Source: Pseudobdellovibrionaceae bacterium (lineage in GTDB: Bacteria > Bdellovibrionota > Bdellovibrionia > Bdellovibrionales > UBA1609). From it: a stretch of 64,000 bases of DNA. Shown in pieces: positions 53,417-62,639 of the stretch (positions are counted from its first letter, which is position 1; every line of letters starts with the position of its first letter). The DNA lies in contig JACKAN010000016.1 of NCBI GenBank assembly GCA_020635055.1, forward strand, positions 1-64,000, in the 5' to 3' direction. The notes under the pieces are model-generated. The model saw only the letters and a list, made by a program, of their open reading frames with translations. It was not told the DNA's origin and did not search any database. Position numbers and translations under genes: made by a program.

Positions 53417-54778
53417 GGTAGCGTAAAATTTTTTGTGTCCGCTATGTTTAATGTATAAGATTTTCTAATGTATCCTCTACTTTGTTAAGTACCTGTTTTT
53501 GTTCCCTCCTACCTTTTAAGTTATTTAACTTTGGTGAGTCAACTGGTGTTGTTCTCCAATTATACTCTAGTCTCATTGCAGTAAATGCTAATACTACATT
53601 TAATGTTGACTGGCCCAAGCCCTCCATTGATTTTGTTCTTCTTTTAAGTTCCTTATTTATTCTCTCAATTGGATTTGTAGTCTTTAAGGTTCGCCAAAAC
53701 TTTTCTTCAAATCTATAGTGCACTAAAAGTGATTCTAAATCTTTTTCTATACACTTTACTGCTCGATCTGCATCTTTATTCAAATGTTGTTTTAAGTTGT
53801 TAAAAGCTACTCGTGCTGATGATTCGCTATTTGCATACATCACTTGACTTAATTGTTCGTCAAAAGCCAATGATAATTTTTTTGATACTTTTTGTAAGGC
53901 ATTCTTTTTAGCATGCACCCAACAACGGGCAGTCACTGCTTTGGTAAAGTACTCCTTAAACTTTTTCTCTAACCCAGGCAGACCATCCATTACTCCTATT
54001 TGAACTTTGTTAGTGTTTAACCCACGTTGTATTAAACTAGTAAAAACAGCCTCCCATGAATCTGCACTGTCTTTCTGACCTGGCTCCATTGCCAGTATAC
54101 TAAAGGAATTCCTGTTATTTATACCTAGAACAACAAGAGTTGGTTCTTTCTCAGTTGAACCACGTCTTTGAACTTTAAAATTTGTACCGTCAATAAATAA
54201 AGCCCAATAATCTTCATCAAGTGGACGTTCCAGCCACTCTAATGCTTTTGGCTCCAATGTGGCTAATGAGTTGTGGACTGTTTGTGGCGATACTTGTACG
54301 CCTAATATTCTTTTTGATATTAGGGACAATGTTCTGTTGGATATGCCAGACAAGTGAAGAGCGGCCAGATCTTGTTTTAAACGGCTATCCAATCGTTCAT
54401 TTTCAGGAACAATCACACTTTTAAACTTACTGTGACGATCTTTAGGTACGCGTAAACGTAGTTGACCAATACCCTTTAAAACAAATTCTCTTTCGTAATA
54501 ACCATTTCTTTTATTACTTTTTTGTTCTGGCTGACCCAAGAAAAATTCCATCTCAGCATTTAAAAGTTTATTCAAAGAATCTGATACTGATTTTGAAACT
54601 TCATTGGTTAATTCTTCAAAAGCTTTTATTTTATTTCTTTTAAATTTATCTATTGCTTTTACAATTTCTGGTACACTTATTTCTACTTTTATTAAACTCA
54701 TTGATAGTGTCATATTATATGTTCTCCATTTAGTCCTATAAGTTATTCTTATGGAGACACAATTTTTTTTACGCTACC
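53417..54778 (-). mobile_element. IS256-family insertion sequence (copy type 2)
   Basis: 1362 bases. Ends share GGTAGCGTAAAA at both tips and then TTGTGTC. Perfect 8-base duplication GATTTTAC at 53409-53416 and 54779-54786. Different from the element at 12941 in ends and transposase. A fragment of a second, identical copy stands at 63867-64000. Confidence 0.95.
53448..54713 (-). CDS. IS256-family (Mutator-type) transposase
   Basis: 421 residues, start with GGAG. DDE core with ALFIDGTNFKVQ, IGVMDGLPGLE, RCWVHAKKNALQKVS and TNPIERINKELKRRTKSMEG. Full length, no lesions. The segment coding RRTKSMEGLGQSTLNVVLA recurs unchanged at the right window edge. Confidence 0.95.
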   Translation of the reverse strand: MTLSMSLIKVEISVPEIVKAIDKFKRNKIKAFEELTNEVSKSVSDSLNKLLNAEMEFFLGQPEQKSNKRNGYYEREFVLKGIGQLRLRVPKDRHSKFKSVIVPENERLDSRLKQDLAALHLSGISNRTLSLISKRILGVQVSPQTVHNSLATLEPKALEWLERPLDEDYWALFIDGTNFKVQRRGSTEKEPTLVVLGINNRNSFSILAMEPGQKDSADSWEAVFTSLIQRGLNTNKVQIGVMDGLPGLEKKFKEYFTKAVTARCWVHAKKNALQKVSKKLSLAFDEQLSQVMYANSESSARVAFNNLKQHLNKDADRAVKCIEKDLESLLVHYRFEEKFWRTLKTTNPIERINKELKRRTKSMEGLGQSTLNVVLAFTAMRLEYNWRTTPVDSPKLNNLKGRREQKQVLNKVEDTLENLIH

Positions 54779-54951
54779 GATTTTACCCTCAGCTACAAGC
54801 CCCTCCCTCCAGGAGAGGGACTCTTAGTGTTTATACAGACTCTAATCCATTCGACTTTTTTGCTTCTTTTAGCTTCCTCTTCTCTTGGAAAAACAAGGCA
54901 ACAATTTCGAGGGGACGCACCCCATTCTTCCGTTTAGGAAGCATATAATCG

Positions 54952-55152
54952 TCAATAGAACCCAATATAGTTGGTCTTAATATCTCTTATAATCTGATTT
55001 TTATCCACTTTTTCATAACCGACTGTTAAGTGCTTCGCCTGATCTCTTACAAGCTTTCCGATTTCAGTAATCTTAAGTCGTCGATCATTGATTTCAATAA
55101 TCCTATTGTAAAGGGCCTTGATAACAGTAAAGGCAATCAGATCAAGCGCCAC
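54952..55152 (-). CDS. hypothetical small protein, weakly supported
   Basis: 66 codons from a GTG at 55152, and the frame is open about 33 codons further upstream toward the tRNA. Charged, helical sequence (ALYNRIIEINDRRLKITEIG, then KLVRDQAKHLTVGYEKVDK) with good composition. No ribosome binding site is convincing. The gap around it (54787-55251) otherwise holds only a CCCTCCCTCC-AGGAGAGGG palindrome-like sequence near 54800. Confidence 0.3.
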   Translation of the reverse strand: MALDLIAFTVIKALYNRIIEINDRRLKITEIGKLVRDQAKHLTVGYEKVDKNQIIRDIKTNYIGFY

Positions 55153-55251
55153 TAATGGTATTATAGAGAACGCCTTTCCTTTGATGAGATCATCAATTTT
55201 ATACTTTAGTGGGTCCTGAGTATAAAAATTGAGGTAGCATTGAGGTAAGAA

Positions 55252-55328
55252 TGGTAGGGGCTCCAGGACTTGAACCTGGGATCCTCCGGTTATGAGCCGG
55301 ATGCTTTAACCAACTAAGCTAAGCCCCC
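55252..55328 (-). tRNA. tRNA with CAU anticodon (Met or lysidine-modified Ile)
   Basis: 77 bases, all stems form: acceptor GGGGGCT / AGCCCCT with a G-T closing pair, D-arm with AGTTGGTTA, anticodon stem TCCGG/CCGGA with loop CTCATAA (anticodon CAT), T-arm loop GTTCAAG. The 3' CCA is encoded. Elongator tRNA-Met and tRNA-Ile2 both use CAU, and sequence alone does not decide. It begins nine bases after the rpoD stop, so it is probably co-transcribed with the rpsU-rpoD operon. Confidence 0.93.
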
Positions 55329-55337
55329 GATGAATTG

Positions 55338-57194
55338 CTATTCTTCAAGCATCTTCATCGGGGGCATCAACTTTCCCTCGATGAAGGCCCTCAATTTAGC
55401 CGACCTTGAAGGATGACGCAACTTCCGAAGTGCTTTTGCTTCGATTTGTCGAATCCTTTCCCGGGTGACATTGAAGTCCTGTCCCACCTCTTCTAGTGTG
55501 TGGTCGTTCTCCTCACCAATACCAAAGCGCATGCGTAACACTTTTTCTTCGCGAGGAGTGAGAGTTGATAAAACTCGACGGGTTTGCTCTGCAAGATTTA
55601 AATTTACAATCGCCTCTGCTGGATTGATGACCTTTTTGTCTTCAATAAAATCACCTAAATGAGAATCTTCTTCCTCACCTACTGGCGTTTCCAAACTAAT
55701 TGGCTCTTTGGCGATCTTTAGAACCTTTCTCACCTTATCCACATGCATATCCATTTTTTCTGCAATTTCTTCTGGAATTGGCTCACGCCCTAGTTCTTGA
55801 ACTAATAAACGTGAGGTTCTTACTAATTTGTTGATAGTTTCAATCATATGGACAGGTACGCGAATAGTTCTGGCCTGATCCGCGATCGCACGAGTGATCG
55901 CTTGGCGAATCCACCAAGTGGCATAGGTAGAGAATTTATATCCACGTCTATATTCAAACTTATCCACAGCCTTCATTAAGCCGATATTGCCTTCTTGAAT
56001 TAAATCTAAAAATTGTAAACCGCGATTCGCATATTTCTTAGCAATAGAAACCACCAATCTTAAGTTAGCTTCTACGAGTTCTGCTTTGGCTTTGTCGGCT
56101 TCGCGCTCGCCTCGCCAAATCGCTGTGTTGGTATCACGCAACCAATCAAAAACCATTTCGGTCTCTTTTTCCAAACGTATTAAACGTTTATCCGCTGCCG
56201 TTGCTAAAAAGTAGTGATTGCGGAATTGGTTAAAACTCATACCCGATTCACGAGTCAATTTAATCATTTCAGCTTCACTATTTACTGCTTTTTTGTATCT
56301 TTCAACGAGATCTGTGATGTCTTTACTAAATGTAAGCTTAATCGCTTCCCGGACTCTCTTTCTAAGAACGGTCATACGTGAAACTAAGTTTTTAAATTTA
56401 ATCACAATGCGATTAATGGTTTTTCTATTAAAATTCACGGTCTCAAAAGTAACCATGAGCTCTTCATTTAACTTTCCTAATGTAGACCCAGCTTCTGTTA
56501 CTTCTTTCGATCCAGTAGGCTTAGTTCGTAGTGTATCAAAGTGTTCTTGGGCATTTTTTTGGTAGTTGCGAACGTGGCCAATCAATTCATGAATTTTTTC
56601 AATATATTCTTTTTCGTCATATTGGGTTTCTTCATCTTCCAAGCCTCTGAATATGGCTTTAACTTTAATGCGGCCTTCATCCAAACGCTTTCCAAGATCA
56701 ATAATTTCTTGAACACCAATAGGAGACATTAAAATAGCTCGAACAATTTCTCTTTCTCCAGCTTCAATACGACGGGCAATCTCTACTTCCCCTTCGCGGG
56801 TCAATAAAGAAACACTACCCATTTTTCTTAAGTAGAGCCGAACAGGATCGTTGCCTTTACTGTCGTCGGCCTTCTCTTCTGGTTCGTCTTCTTCAGATTC
56901 CCTTCCCGAACCACCGAAAAGATTTTCTTCGTCTTCATCATCTTTCTTTTCTTCTGACACTTCTGTAATTATTACACCGTTCACTTCTAATGCCTGCATG
57001 AAGCTATCGAGCACAACGGGGTTCACAATTCCTTGGTGAAGCATCTCATTGATTTCTTCAATTGAGATCTCTTCCTTCTCCTTGGCTACCTTTGTAACCC
57101 TTTGAATTTCCTCTTGAATCAGTTCTTTTTGACGTTCAATCGGAAGTTCTTTTTCGACGGGAGTCTTCGCGTTTTCCTTAGGATTTTTTGACAT
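55338..57194 (-). CDS. rpoD: primary sigma factor RpoD (sigma-70)
   Basis: 618 residues. Region 1.1 at the N-terminus followed by an acidic stretch; region 1.2 [20 protein letters not shown]; regions 2.1-2.4 [40 protein letters not shown] and [20 protein letters not shown]; region 3; region 4.1-4.2 ending [20 protein letters not shown]. The residues that read -10 and -35 boxes are as usual for group 1 sigmas. Last protein gene of the rpsU-yqeY-dnaG-rpoD operon. Confidence 0.98.
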   Translation of the reverse strand: MSKNPKENAKTPVEKELPIERQKELIQEEIQRVTKVAKEKEEISIEEINEMLHQGIVNPVVLDSFMQALEVNGVIITEVSEEKKDDEDEENLFGGSGRESEEDEPEEKADDSKGNDPVRLYLRKMGSVSLLTREGEVEIARRIEAGEREIVRAILMSPIGVQEIIDLGKRLDEGRIKVKAIFRGLEDEETQYDEKEYIEKIHELIGHVRNYQKNAQEHFDTLRTKPTGSKEVTEAGSTLGKLNEELMVTFETVNFNRKTINRIVIKFKNLVSRMTVLRKRVREAIKLTFSKDITDLVERYKKAVNSEAEMIKLTRESGMSFNQFRNHYFLATAADKRLIRLEKETEMVFDWLRDTNTAIWRGEREADKAKAELVEANLRLVVSIAKKYANRGLQFLDLIQEGNIGLMKAVDKFEYRRGYKFSTYATWWIRQAITRAIADQARTIRVPVHMIETINKLVRTSRLLVQELGREPIPEEIAEKMDMHVDKVRKVLKIAKEPISLETPVGEEEDSHLGDFIEDKKVINPAEAIVNLNLAEQTRRVLSTLTPREEKVLRMRFGIGEENDHTLEEVGQDFNVTRERIRQIEAKALRKLRHPSRSAKLRAFIEGKLMPPMKMLEE

Positions 57195-57215
57195 GTAACT
57201 CTGCTCCTAAATGAC

Positions 57216-59057
57216 CTATTTCGGTTCGTTAAAGTTGTTGAGCGCTTTAATATGTTTTTGGATATTCATAAACTGTTCCAATTGTTGCTGCCTTTCTGAG
57301 GGGTCAGATATGCGCATTCTTTCTTTGAGGGCTTGTTGCTGCAATTTCAAATAGTCCTCTTGAACTTTCTTCAAACAATCGTTAAAAAATTTCTCTAATG
57401 CCGGATCATCCATCTGGCTCCAAGAACGATCCAAATGTTGAGTGATCGCACTTGAGGGTTCCACTTCACTAGCCATCAAAGCTGTAAACTTATCAAAATC
57501 ATTTGCCCTTTGTCTATATAAGCTCAACAATTTCTCGATCAGTGCTATTGATTCTTGGCTAGAAAATTGCTTAACCATATCCCTCTCCTCCAAGCCAACT
57601 AAAAATTTGGGTTTCATAAAAGCCAAATTTATCAATATAAGTTCTGCCTTCGGAACCTTATCTAAGAGAATTTGCCCCTTGTTATCTAAGACACTAGGAC
57701 TTGGCGTTTTGGTCAATGGCTTGGGAGTGACTCTTGGGACAACTGTCTGAAACCCTGCTCCCTGAGATTTCAAATAACCCATTATCCAGCTCGGATCTTG
57801 TCGCAATGTATCAGCCATCTCCTCTATATAGAGTTTTTGTAATGGCCTGTCCTGAACCAAAGCCAAACTTGGAAGTATCCTTTCCATAATTTGTACTTTT
57901 TCAGAGGGCTGGGCTGAATAATCTTTAAACTGTTCTTGAAACACATGCAAAAATAAATCCTGTGAACTGTTTAACAACTTCTGGAATACCTGCACACCAT
58001 GTTCTCTCAAAAAATCATCGGGATCTTGCGCATTAGGAATAATAACGACTCTTGGCAATAGGTTTTCTGTTAATAGAATGGGAAGACTTCTTTCTGCTGC
58101 TGTTTTTCCAGAAGAGTCTCCATCAAAAAGTATTAAAATATTTTTTGTATATCTTTTTAGAACTTTTGCATGCTGAGGAGTCAAAGCTGTACCCAATACA
58201 GCAATCACATTCTTGATACCTGAAGAATAAAGGGCCATAAAATCCATATAACCCTCAACGACAATAACTTGATCTGCCGAGCGAATGTACTTAGCCGTAT
58301 CGTGAAGACCATAAAAAATTTGTCCTTTATGGAATATTTCTGACTCTGGGCTATTAATATATTTAGCTTTATCATCTCCTAATGTGCGACCACCAAAGCC
58401 TATACAGTCCCCTAAATGTGAAAAAATTGGAAACATCAATCTATGACGATACAAATCGAAATACCCACCTGTATCTCGTTGTTTAATTAAGCCCAATTCT
58501 GAACTCAATGCTAAAGGCACTTGGTTTCTTCCTATTTCATTGGCTAAGGAGTCCCAACTATCAGGAGCTATTCCCAGCTTAAAAGTTTTTATAATTTCTG
58601 GAGTTAATGATCTCTTGGCAAGATATTTTAAACGAGGGTCATCTGGAGTTAAATTTTTCAAGCAATTGTGGAAATACTCCATTGCAAAAGTATTGATCTT
58701 GTAAAACATTTGCTTTCTGGTTTTCTTTTCTTGTGAATCGTTTTTTTTAAAGCCTTCTTGCTGGGGGATAGCAATTCCCGCTTTTTTAGCTAGATACTCA
58801 ACGCTTTCTGGGAAGCTAAAACCCCTAAGAGCTTGCAAGAAATTATAAATATTCCCTGCCTTTTTACAGCCAAAACAATAGTAAACTTGTTTCAACTCTG
58901 AAACAGAAAAGCTAGGTGTTTTTTCGTGGTGGTCAGGAAAAGGACACAATCCCGTGTAGCGGTCGCCCGAGCGTTTAAGCTCGGTATATTTGGAAATCTC
59001 ATCAACAAGACGGCTAGATTCCCTGACCTTTTCTATAAAATCTGGGTCGAATGCCAG
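57216..59057 (-). CDS. dnaG: DNA primase DnaG, probable CTG start
   Basis: About 613 residues if begun at CTG 59057. The first ATG in frame (58949) would begin directly at the zinc motif (CPFPDHHEKTPSFSV...CFGC). Upstream in the same frame lies typical DnaG N-terminus: AFDPDFIEKVRESSRLVDEI, SKYTELKRSGDRYTGLCPF. No ATG, GTG or TTG opens it; CTG at 59057 sits six bases after AGAGGGGG, the best ribosome site in the region. TOPRIM core: VIVVEGYMDFMAL and LFDGDSSGKTAAERS. The C-terminal helicase-binding region is variable. Lies 21 bases before rpoD and 19 bases after yqeY. Confidence 0.9.
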   Translation of the reverse strand: MAFDPDFIEKVRESSRLVDEISKYTELKRSGDRYTGLCPFPDHHEKTPSFSVSELKQVYYCFGCKKAGNIYNFLQALRGFSFPESVEYLAKKAGIAIPQQEGFKKNDSQEKKTRKQMFYKINTFAMEYFHNCLKNLTPDDPRLKYLAKRSLTPEIIKTFKLGIAPDSWDSLANEIGRNQVPLALSSELGLIKQRDTGGYFDLYRHRLMFPIFSHLGDCIGFGGRTLGDDKAKYINSPESEIFHKGQIFYGLHDTAKYIRSADQVIVVEGYMDFMALYSSGIKNVIAVLGTALTPQHAKVLKRYTKNILILFDGDSSGKTAAERSLPILLTENLLPRVVIIPNAQDPDDFLREHGVQVFQKLLNSSQDLFLHVFQEQFKDYSAQPSEKVQIMERILPSLALVQDRPLQKLYIEEMADTLRQDPSWIMGYLKSQGAGFQTVVPRVTPKPLTKTPSPSVLDNKGQILLDKVPKAELILINLAFMKPKFLVGLEERDMVKQFSSQESIALIEKLLSLYRQRANDFDKFTALMASEVEPSSAITQHLDRSWSQMDDPALEKFFNDCLKKVQEDYLKLQQQALKERMRISDPSERQQQLEQFMNIQKHIKALNNFNEPK

Positions 59058-59076
59058 AGATTCCCCCTCTAGATAT

Positions 59077-59523
59077 TTACTGTAATTTTGATTTTACAAT
59101 ATCGCTGATGACCTTATTATCCGCAGCGCCTTTAGCTTTTTCCATGACAACTTTCATTACACGCCCCATATCTTTAATGCTTTGTGCTTGAGTTTCTTGG
59201 ATGGCTTCTTCTACAAAGGTGGCTATTTTATCTGGACTTAGTTGTTCTGGTAAATATTTTTCAATAATTGTTAATTCTTGTTGCTCTTTCAAAACTAGGT
59301 CTTCTCTGTTGGCACTTTTAAATTGCACCATAGAGTCTTTGCGCTGTTTTGCTAACTTTTTAAGTACTCCAACAACATCATCGTCAGATAATTGCTGTGG
59401 TCTCATATCGATTTCGCGATTTTTTATTTCCGCGTGGATAAATCGTAAGGTCAACAATAGATCTGCTTCTTTATTTTTCATAGCCGACTTTACGTCGGCT
59501 ATGATTTGCTCTTTCAAGCTCAT
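59077..59523 (-). CDS. yqeY: GatB/YqeY domain protein
   Basis: 148 residues from the ATG at 59523 (GAGGAATTT before it). SLKEQIIADVKSAMKNKEAD, LLLTLRFIHAEIKNREID and AKGAADNKVISDIVKSKL are family marks. YqeY proteins resemble the tail of GatB and may assist tRNA amidation; they often sit between rpsU and dnaG, as here. Confidence 0.92.
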   Translation of the reverse strand: MSLKEQIIADVKSAMKNKEADLLLTLRFIHAEIKNREIDMRPQQLSDDDVVGVLKKLAKQRKDSMVQFKSANREDLVLKEQQELTIIEKYLPEQLSPDKIATFVEEAIQETQAQSIKDMGRVMKVVMEKAKGAADNKVISDIVKSKLQ

Positions 59524-59542
59524 AAATTCCTCTAAATAATAA

Positions 59543-59737
59543 TTAACCAAATTTTTTCAATTTTTTAGCTAAACGCTTACGCGCAGAAATTGATTTCTTT
59601 TTCTTGCGAACACTGGGTTTTTCAAAATGCTCACGCTTCTTGATCTCAGAAAGTATTCCTGATTTCTCACAAGATTTTTTAAAACGACGGAAAGCCTGTT
59701 CAAAAGACTCGTTATCTCGAATTCTTACGAATGCCAT
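59543..59737 (-). CDS. rpsU: ribosomal protein bS21
   Basis: 64 residues, strongly basic. [20 protein letters not shown] at the N-terminus and [17 protein letters not shown] at the C-terminus. First gene of the macromolecular-synthesis operon, so ribosome, primase and sigma levels can be set together. Its promoter is at 59777-59804. Confidence 0.95.
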   Translation of the reverse strand: MAFVRIRDNESFEQAFRRFKKSCEKSGILSEIKKREHFEKPSVRKKKKSISARKRLAKKLKKFG

Positions 59738-59776
59738 AAACTATCACCTGCCTTCCATGTGTATTTAAAGTACAGG

Positions 59777-59804
59777 CTATAACAAAAATGACATTGCTTG
59801 ACAA
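59777..59804 (-). promoter_or_regulatory. sigma-70 promoter of the rpsU operon
   Basis: Minus strand TTGTCA, 16 bases, TTATAG, about 40 bases upstream of the rpsU ATG, followed by AAGGCAGGTGATAG as the ribosome site. Confidence 0.65.
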
Positions 59805-59844
59805 CTGACTTATAAAAAGGAAAATTCCTTCCCAAGGATGCAGC

Positions 59845-60309
59845 ATGTCTAAAGATGAGTTTTATATGAAAATGGCTCTGGATGAGGCCCATAAAGCCGC
59901 AAAACAGGGTGAGGTCCCTGTCGGAGCTATAGTCGTAGATTCGTCAGGGAACATTATTGGCATGGGGTTTAATCGTAAAGAAAGCGGAGCCGACCCTACC
60001 CTTCACGCAGAAATCATTGCCCTTAAAGAGGCCGCAAAAAGCTTAAAAAACTGGCGCTTGAGGGGTTGTACACTTTATGTAACTCTTGAGCCCTGTCCCA
60101 TGTGCGCGGGAGCCCTAGTACAAGCTCGTGTGGATCGCGTGGCATTTGGCACTTTAGATTTAAAAGGGGGCGGTATTTGTTCTAAATACACTATTGGCAA
60201 TGACCCCCGACTCAATCATCAATTTATAGTATCCTCTGGTATATTAGAGAAGGAGTGTTCTCTGATCCTTACAAAGTTTTTTAAAGACCTACGTCAAAGT
60301 AAAACATGA
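59845..60309 (+). CDS. tadA: tRNA-specific adenosine deaminase
   Basis: 154 residues. Converts A34 to inosine in tRNA-Arg(ACG). Zinc/catalytic motifs HAEIIAL (His-Ala-Glu) and PCPMCAGAL, with RVDRVAFGTLDLKGG and NHQFIVSSGILEKECS downstream. Divergent from rpsU. Confidence 0.95.
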   Translation: MSKDEFYMKMALDEAHKAAKQGEVPVGAIVVDSSGNIIGMGFNRKESGADPTLHAEIIALKEAAKSLKNWRLRGCTLYVTLEPCPMCAGALVQARVDRVAFGTLDLKGGGICSKYTIGNDPRLNHQFIVSSGILEKECSLILTKFFKDLRQSKT

Positions 60310-60324
60310 TTTAATTTGAAACAG

Positions 60325-61705
60325 TTGCGCATTGACCGGGAAATAAATCTTACCTTTAGCAGTTGTGTTATTTTTCTTTCTCATTATGATACCTTTACTT
60401 TGTTTTCGGTGGATTTTAACATTTCTTTAATCAAATTCATTTTTTGATTTAGTCTTTGGGTGAGCGCAATAGGGTCCAAACTCTGCATCTCTCTCCAGAG
60501 ACTTTTTTTTATTTCTTTAGGAACATGCTTTGATAACATTAAACGATGGTACGGGGTTTTTGGCTTATCATATTTTTTTCTTTGCTTTGCCCCGTAACGA
60601 TCTTTTTCTATAAGTTTCATTTGTGGATAAAAGTAATTAAAAAGCTTTGACCAATCGTCTCGATAAATATCGTTCACAAGATCAACAGCTGCTTGAGTTT
60701 CTATGCGCTCATACCCCAAAAGACCCCTTACAAAAACATTGTTCTTCTGTTCAATATAACACTGATCGTTCTTCCTTTTTTCTCTGGACCTTTTTAACTC
60801 AACAGGCTTTTTTCTTCGCGTTCTGAAGGCATTAACCATTTCGTAATTAATAAACTCACTACCATTATCAAAATATAGTGAGTATATTTCTATTGGTAAT
60901 CGAGACTCTATGTCTTCTAAGGCCTCAACTGTGGGGCCAGCCTCCTTCCCCAAAATCATTTGTCCCTCTGTCCAGCCCGACTCAATATCGGTAAAAGTAA
61001 TTGAGCCAGCAAAGTGCCCCCAGTTGTAACCTCCGCAATGAACAACTGTATCGCTCTGGCCAAAACCTGGTCGATCTATAATTTCATTTGGGTCTCTTAA
61101 CTTGATAATTTGCTTGATGTGTTTTTTAGGAGGAGTCGTCTGACTTCTTAGCTTTAAGCTCTCCTTTTTTCGCTCCTCTTTTAAGTAAACATCTATTGTT
61201 GATGGAGCCATCTTTAGAAGCCGTTTTTTTACTTGCTCTGGCCAGGACGGCAAGCTTTTAAACCACTTCGGCATAGCTGCCTTCAGGCGCTTGCTATTCA
61301 TTCTTCTGGTCAGTCTCCAGAACTTGATTAAATACTGAGCCTCGATGTCTGTATATTCTTTCTTGCGGCCTCTCTCTTGATAACGGTACTCAGTCATGCC
61401 CCTCATATTCATCGCCGTTATTGCGGCTTTACGGCTCTTAAAAACCTCATTCTTTATCAGCTCATCAAGAAGATGTGTTCGCTCTTTACGATCTGCTTTC
61501 TCGTACCTCTTTTTCATCTTAATTTTGTATTGCCATTTTGCTCTTGAGTCCAAGTTGTCATCCCCTAAAGTTGTGCTGGGATCAAGTCTATCTGTTTTTT
61601 GGGTAACTTTATTTATCGGGCAACCGATGATTGGTTCAATCAAGACCTTCGTCGCGTCTCTTTTTGAGACGGTTTGGGTAACATTATTTCCCGGTAAATG
61701 CGGTT
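60325..61705 (-). mobile_element. insertion sequence with a DDE integrase-type transposase (family unassigned)
   Basis: About 1380 bases. Ends share GCATT then ACCGGGAAATAA and a TTACC block (left 60327-60354; right, read inward, 61705-61676). Just inside the right end is a 6-base-stem hairpin CGTCTC-TTTTT-GAGACG (61655-61671). No target duplication is clear, so the outer limits are accurate to a few bases. Lies between tadA and the response regulator. Confidence 0.8.
60384..61643 (-). CDS. integrase-core transposase
   Basis: 419 residues. A basic N-terminal DNA-binding region (EVFKSRKAAITAMNMRG, QERGRKKEYTDIEAQYLIKF) precedes an rve-type core with SDTVVHCGG, FTDIESG and YFDNGSEFINYEMVNAF and a later acidic residue in CYIEQKNN. 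The layout recalls ISNCY/IS481-like elements. An internal Met at MKKRYEKADRKER could be the true start. Confidence 0.85.
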   Translation of the reverse strand: MIEPIIGCPINKVTQKTDRLDPSTTLGDDNLDSRAKWQYKIKMKKRYEKADRKERTHLLDELIKNEVFKSRKAAITAMNMRGMTEYRYQERGRKKEYTDIEAQYLIKFWRLTRRMNSKRLKAAMPKWFKSLPSWPEQVKKRLLKMAPSTIDVYLKEERKKESLKLRSQTTPPKKHIKQIIKLRDPNEIIDRPGFGQSDTVVHCGGYNWGHFAGSITFTDIESGWTEGQMILGKEAGPTVEALEDIESRLPIEIYSLYFDNGSEFINYEMVNAFRTRRKKPVELKRSREKRKNDQCYIEQKNNVFVRGLLGYERIETQAAVDLVNDIYRDDWSKLFNYFYPQMKLIEKDRYGAKQRKKYDKPKTPYHRLMLSKHVPKEIKKSLWREMQSLDPIALTQRLNQKMNLIKEMLKSTENKVKVS

Positions 61706-61808
61706 GTTTTAGGAAATGGTTAGATTAATAACAAAACCTAGACATTTCTCAACTTGAAACATCCTCTTTTTAAATTTTGTTATAAAATCTAAATATTAGA
61801 GAGGTAAA

Positions 61809-62639
61809 ATGAAATCCAAAAGAGTTTTAATTATTGAAGATGATGTCGATCTCCTTGAAATTGAAACCTATCAATTAAAAGAAAATAACTATGATGTAAG
61901 CTCAGCACAAAATATTAAAGAGGCATTACAAATACTCAATTCAGAAACATTTGATTGCATTTTACTCGACATGAATCTGCATGCGTCCTCTGGCAAAGAT
62001 ATTATTATTGAAATTAAATCAGATTCTTCACATCTTAGCGCTAAAACACCAATTATTGTAACTAGTGGAAGCCTAAATATCGATCTTATAAAAGAAGTAA
62101 AAGAAAAAATTCACTCAGTATTAGTTAAACCATTTAGCACTCAAGACCTCCTAGATAAAGTTAATCAGGCTGTAAAAGCCTCTCACCTTGATACTAATAC
62201 AATTGAAATGGCTTCTAAAAAATCTGTATTCATAGTTGATGACGACAATGACTACGTAAAAGATTTAAAAAAGTATCTTGAAGGAGATCATTTTAAAGTC
62301 ATTGCCAGTACAAGTACACATGAGGCTCTAGCAAAATTGCAAAATCAAAAATTCGACATGATACTTTTGGATTTAAAAATAGATCAACACAATGGTGATT
62401 GGCTGGTGAACTTGTTAAGAAATGATAAGGGTCACTTAAATCATAAAACTCCTATAATTATCGTCACTGGTTCTTCTATAGTTAAAACCCAAAGACTAAC
62501 AAAATTAGTCCAGGAAATCGTAGAGAAGCCAGTCTCTTTCCCAGAGCTTACACAGAGGATTCAGGCAAACTTGATCGGAGTTCAAAAACCTATTCTAGTA
62601 TCTATCTTGGACTTCCCCAAAAAAAATAGACAGATTTAG
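61809..62639 (+). CDS. dual-receiver response regulator, 3' end replaced by an IS
   Basis: 276 residues with two receiver domains and no visible output domain: REC1 1-124 (IIEDD at 8-12, phospho-Asp 54 in LLDMN, Lys 107) and REC2 138-256 (IVDDD 142-146, Asp 188 in LLDLK, TGSS, Lys 240). Both acidic triads are complete, so both could be phosphorylated. Only residues 1-266 are native; the last ten come from the end of an IS3-family element that begins at 62608, so an output domain could have been lost. GAGAGG site before the ATG. Confidence 0.85.
   Translation: MKSKRVLIIEDDVDLLEIETYQLKENNYDVSSAQNIKEALQILNSETFDCILLDMNLHASSGKDIIIEIKSDSSHLSAKTPIIVTSGSLNIDLIKEVKEKIHSVLVKPFSTQDLLDKVNQAVKASHLDTNTIEMASKKSVFIVDDDNDYVKDLKKYLEGDHFKVIASTSTHEALAKLQNQKFDMILLDLKIDQHNGDWLVNLLRNDKGHLNHKTPIIIVTGSSIVKTQRLTKLVQEIVEKPVSFPELTQRIQANLIGVQKPILVSILDFPKKNRQI

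Noticed and set aside
58838..58949. ATG 58949 as the dnaG start
   Set aside because: It would remove the conserved N-terminal segment that is present in frame upstream and has a strong ribosome site before CTG 59057.
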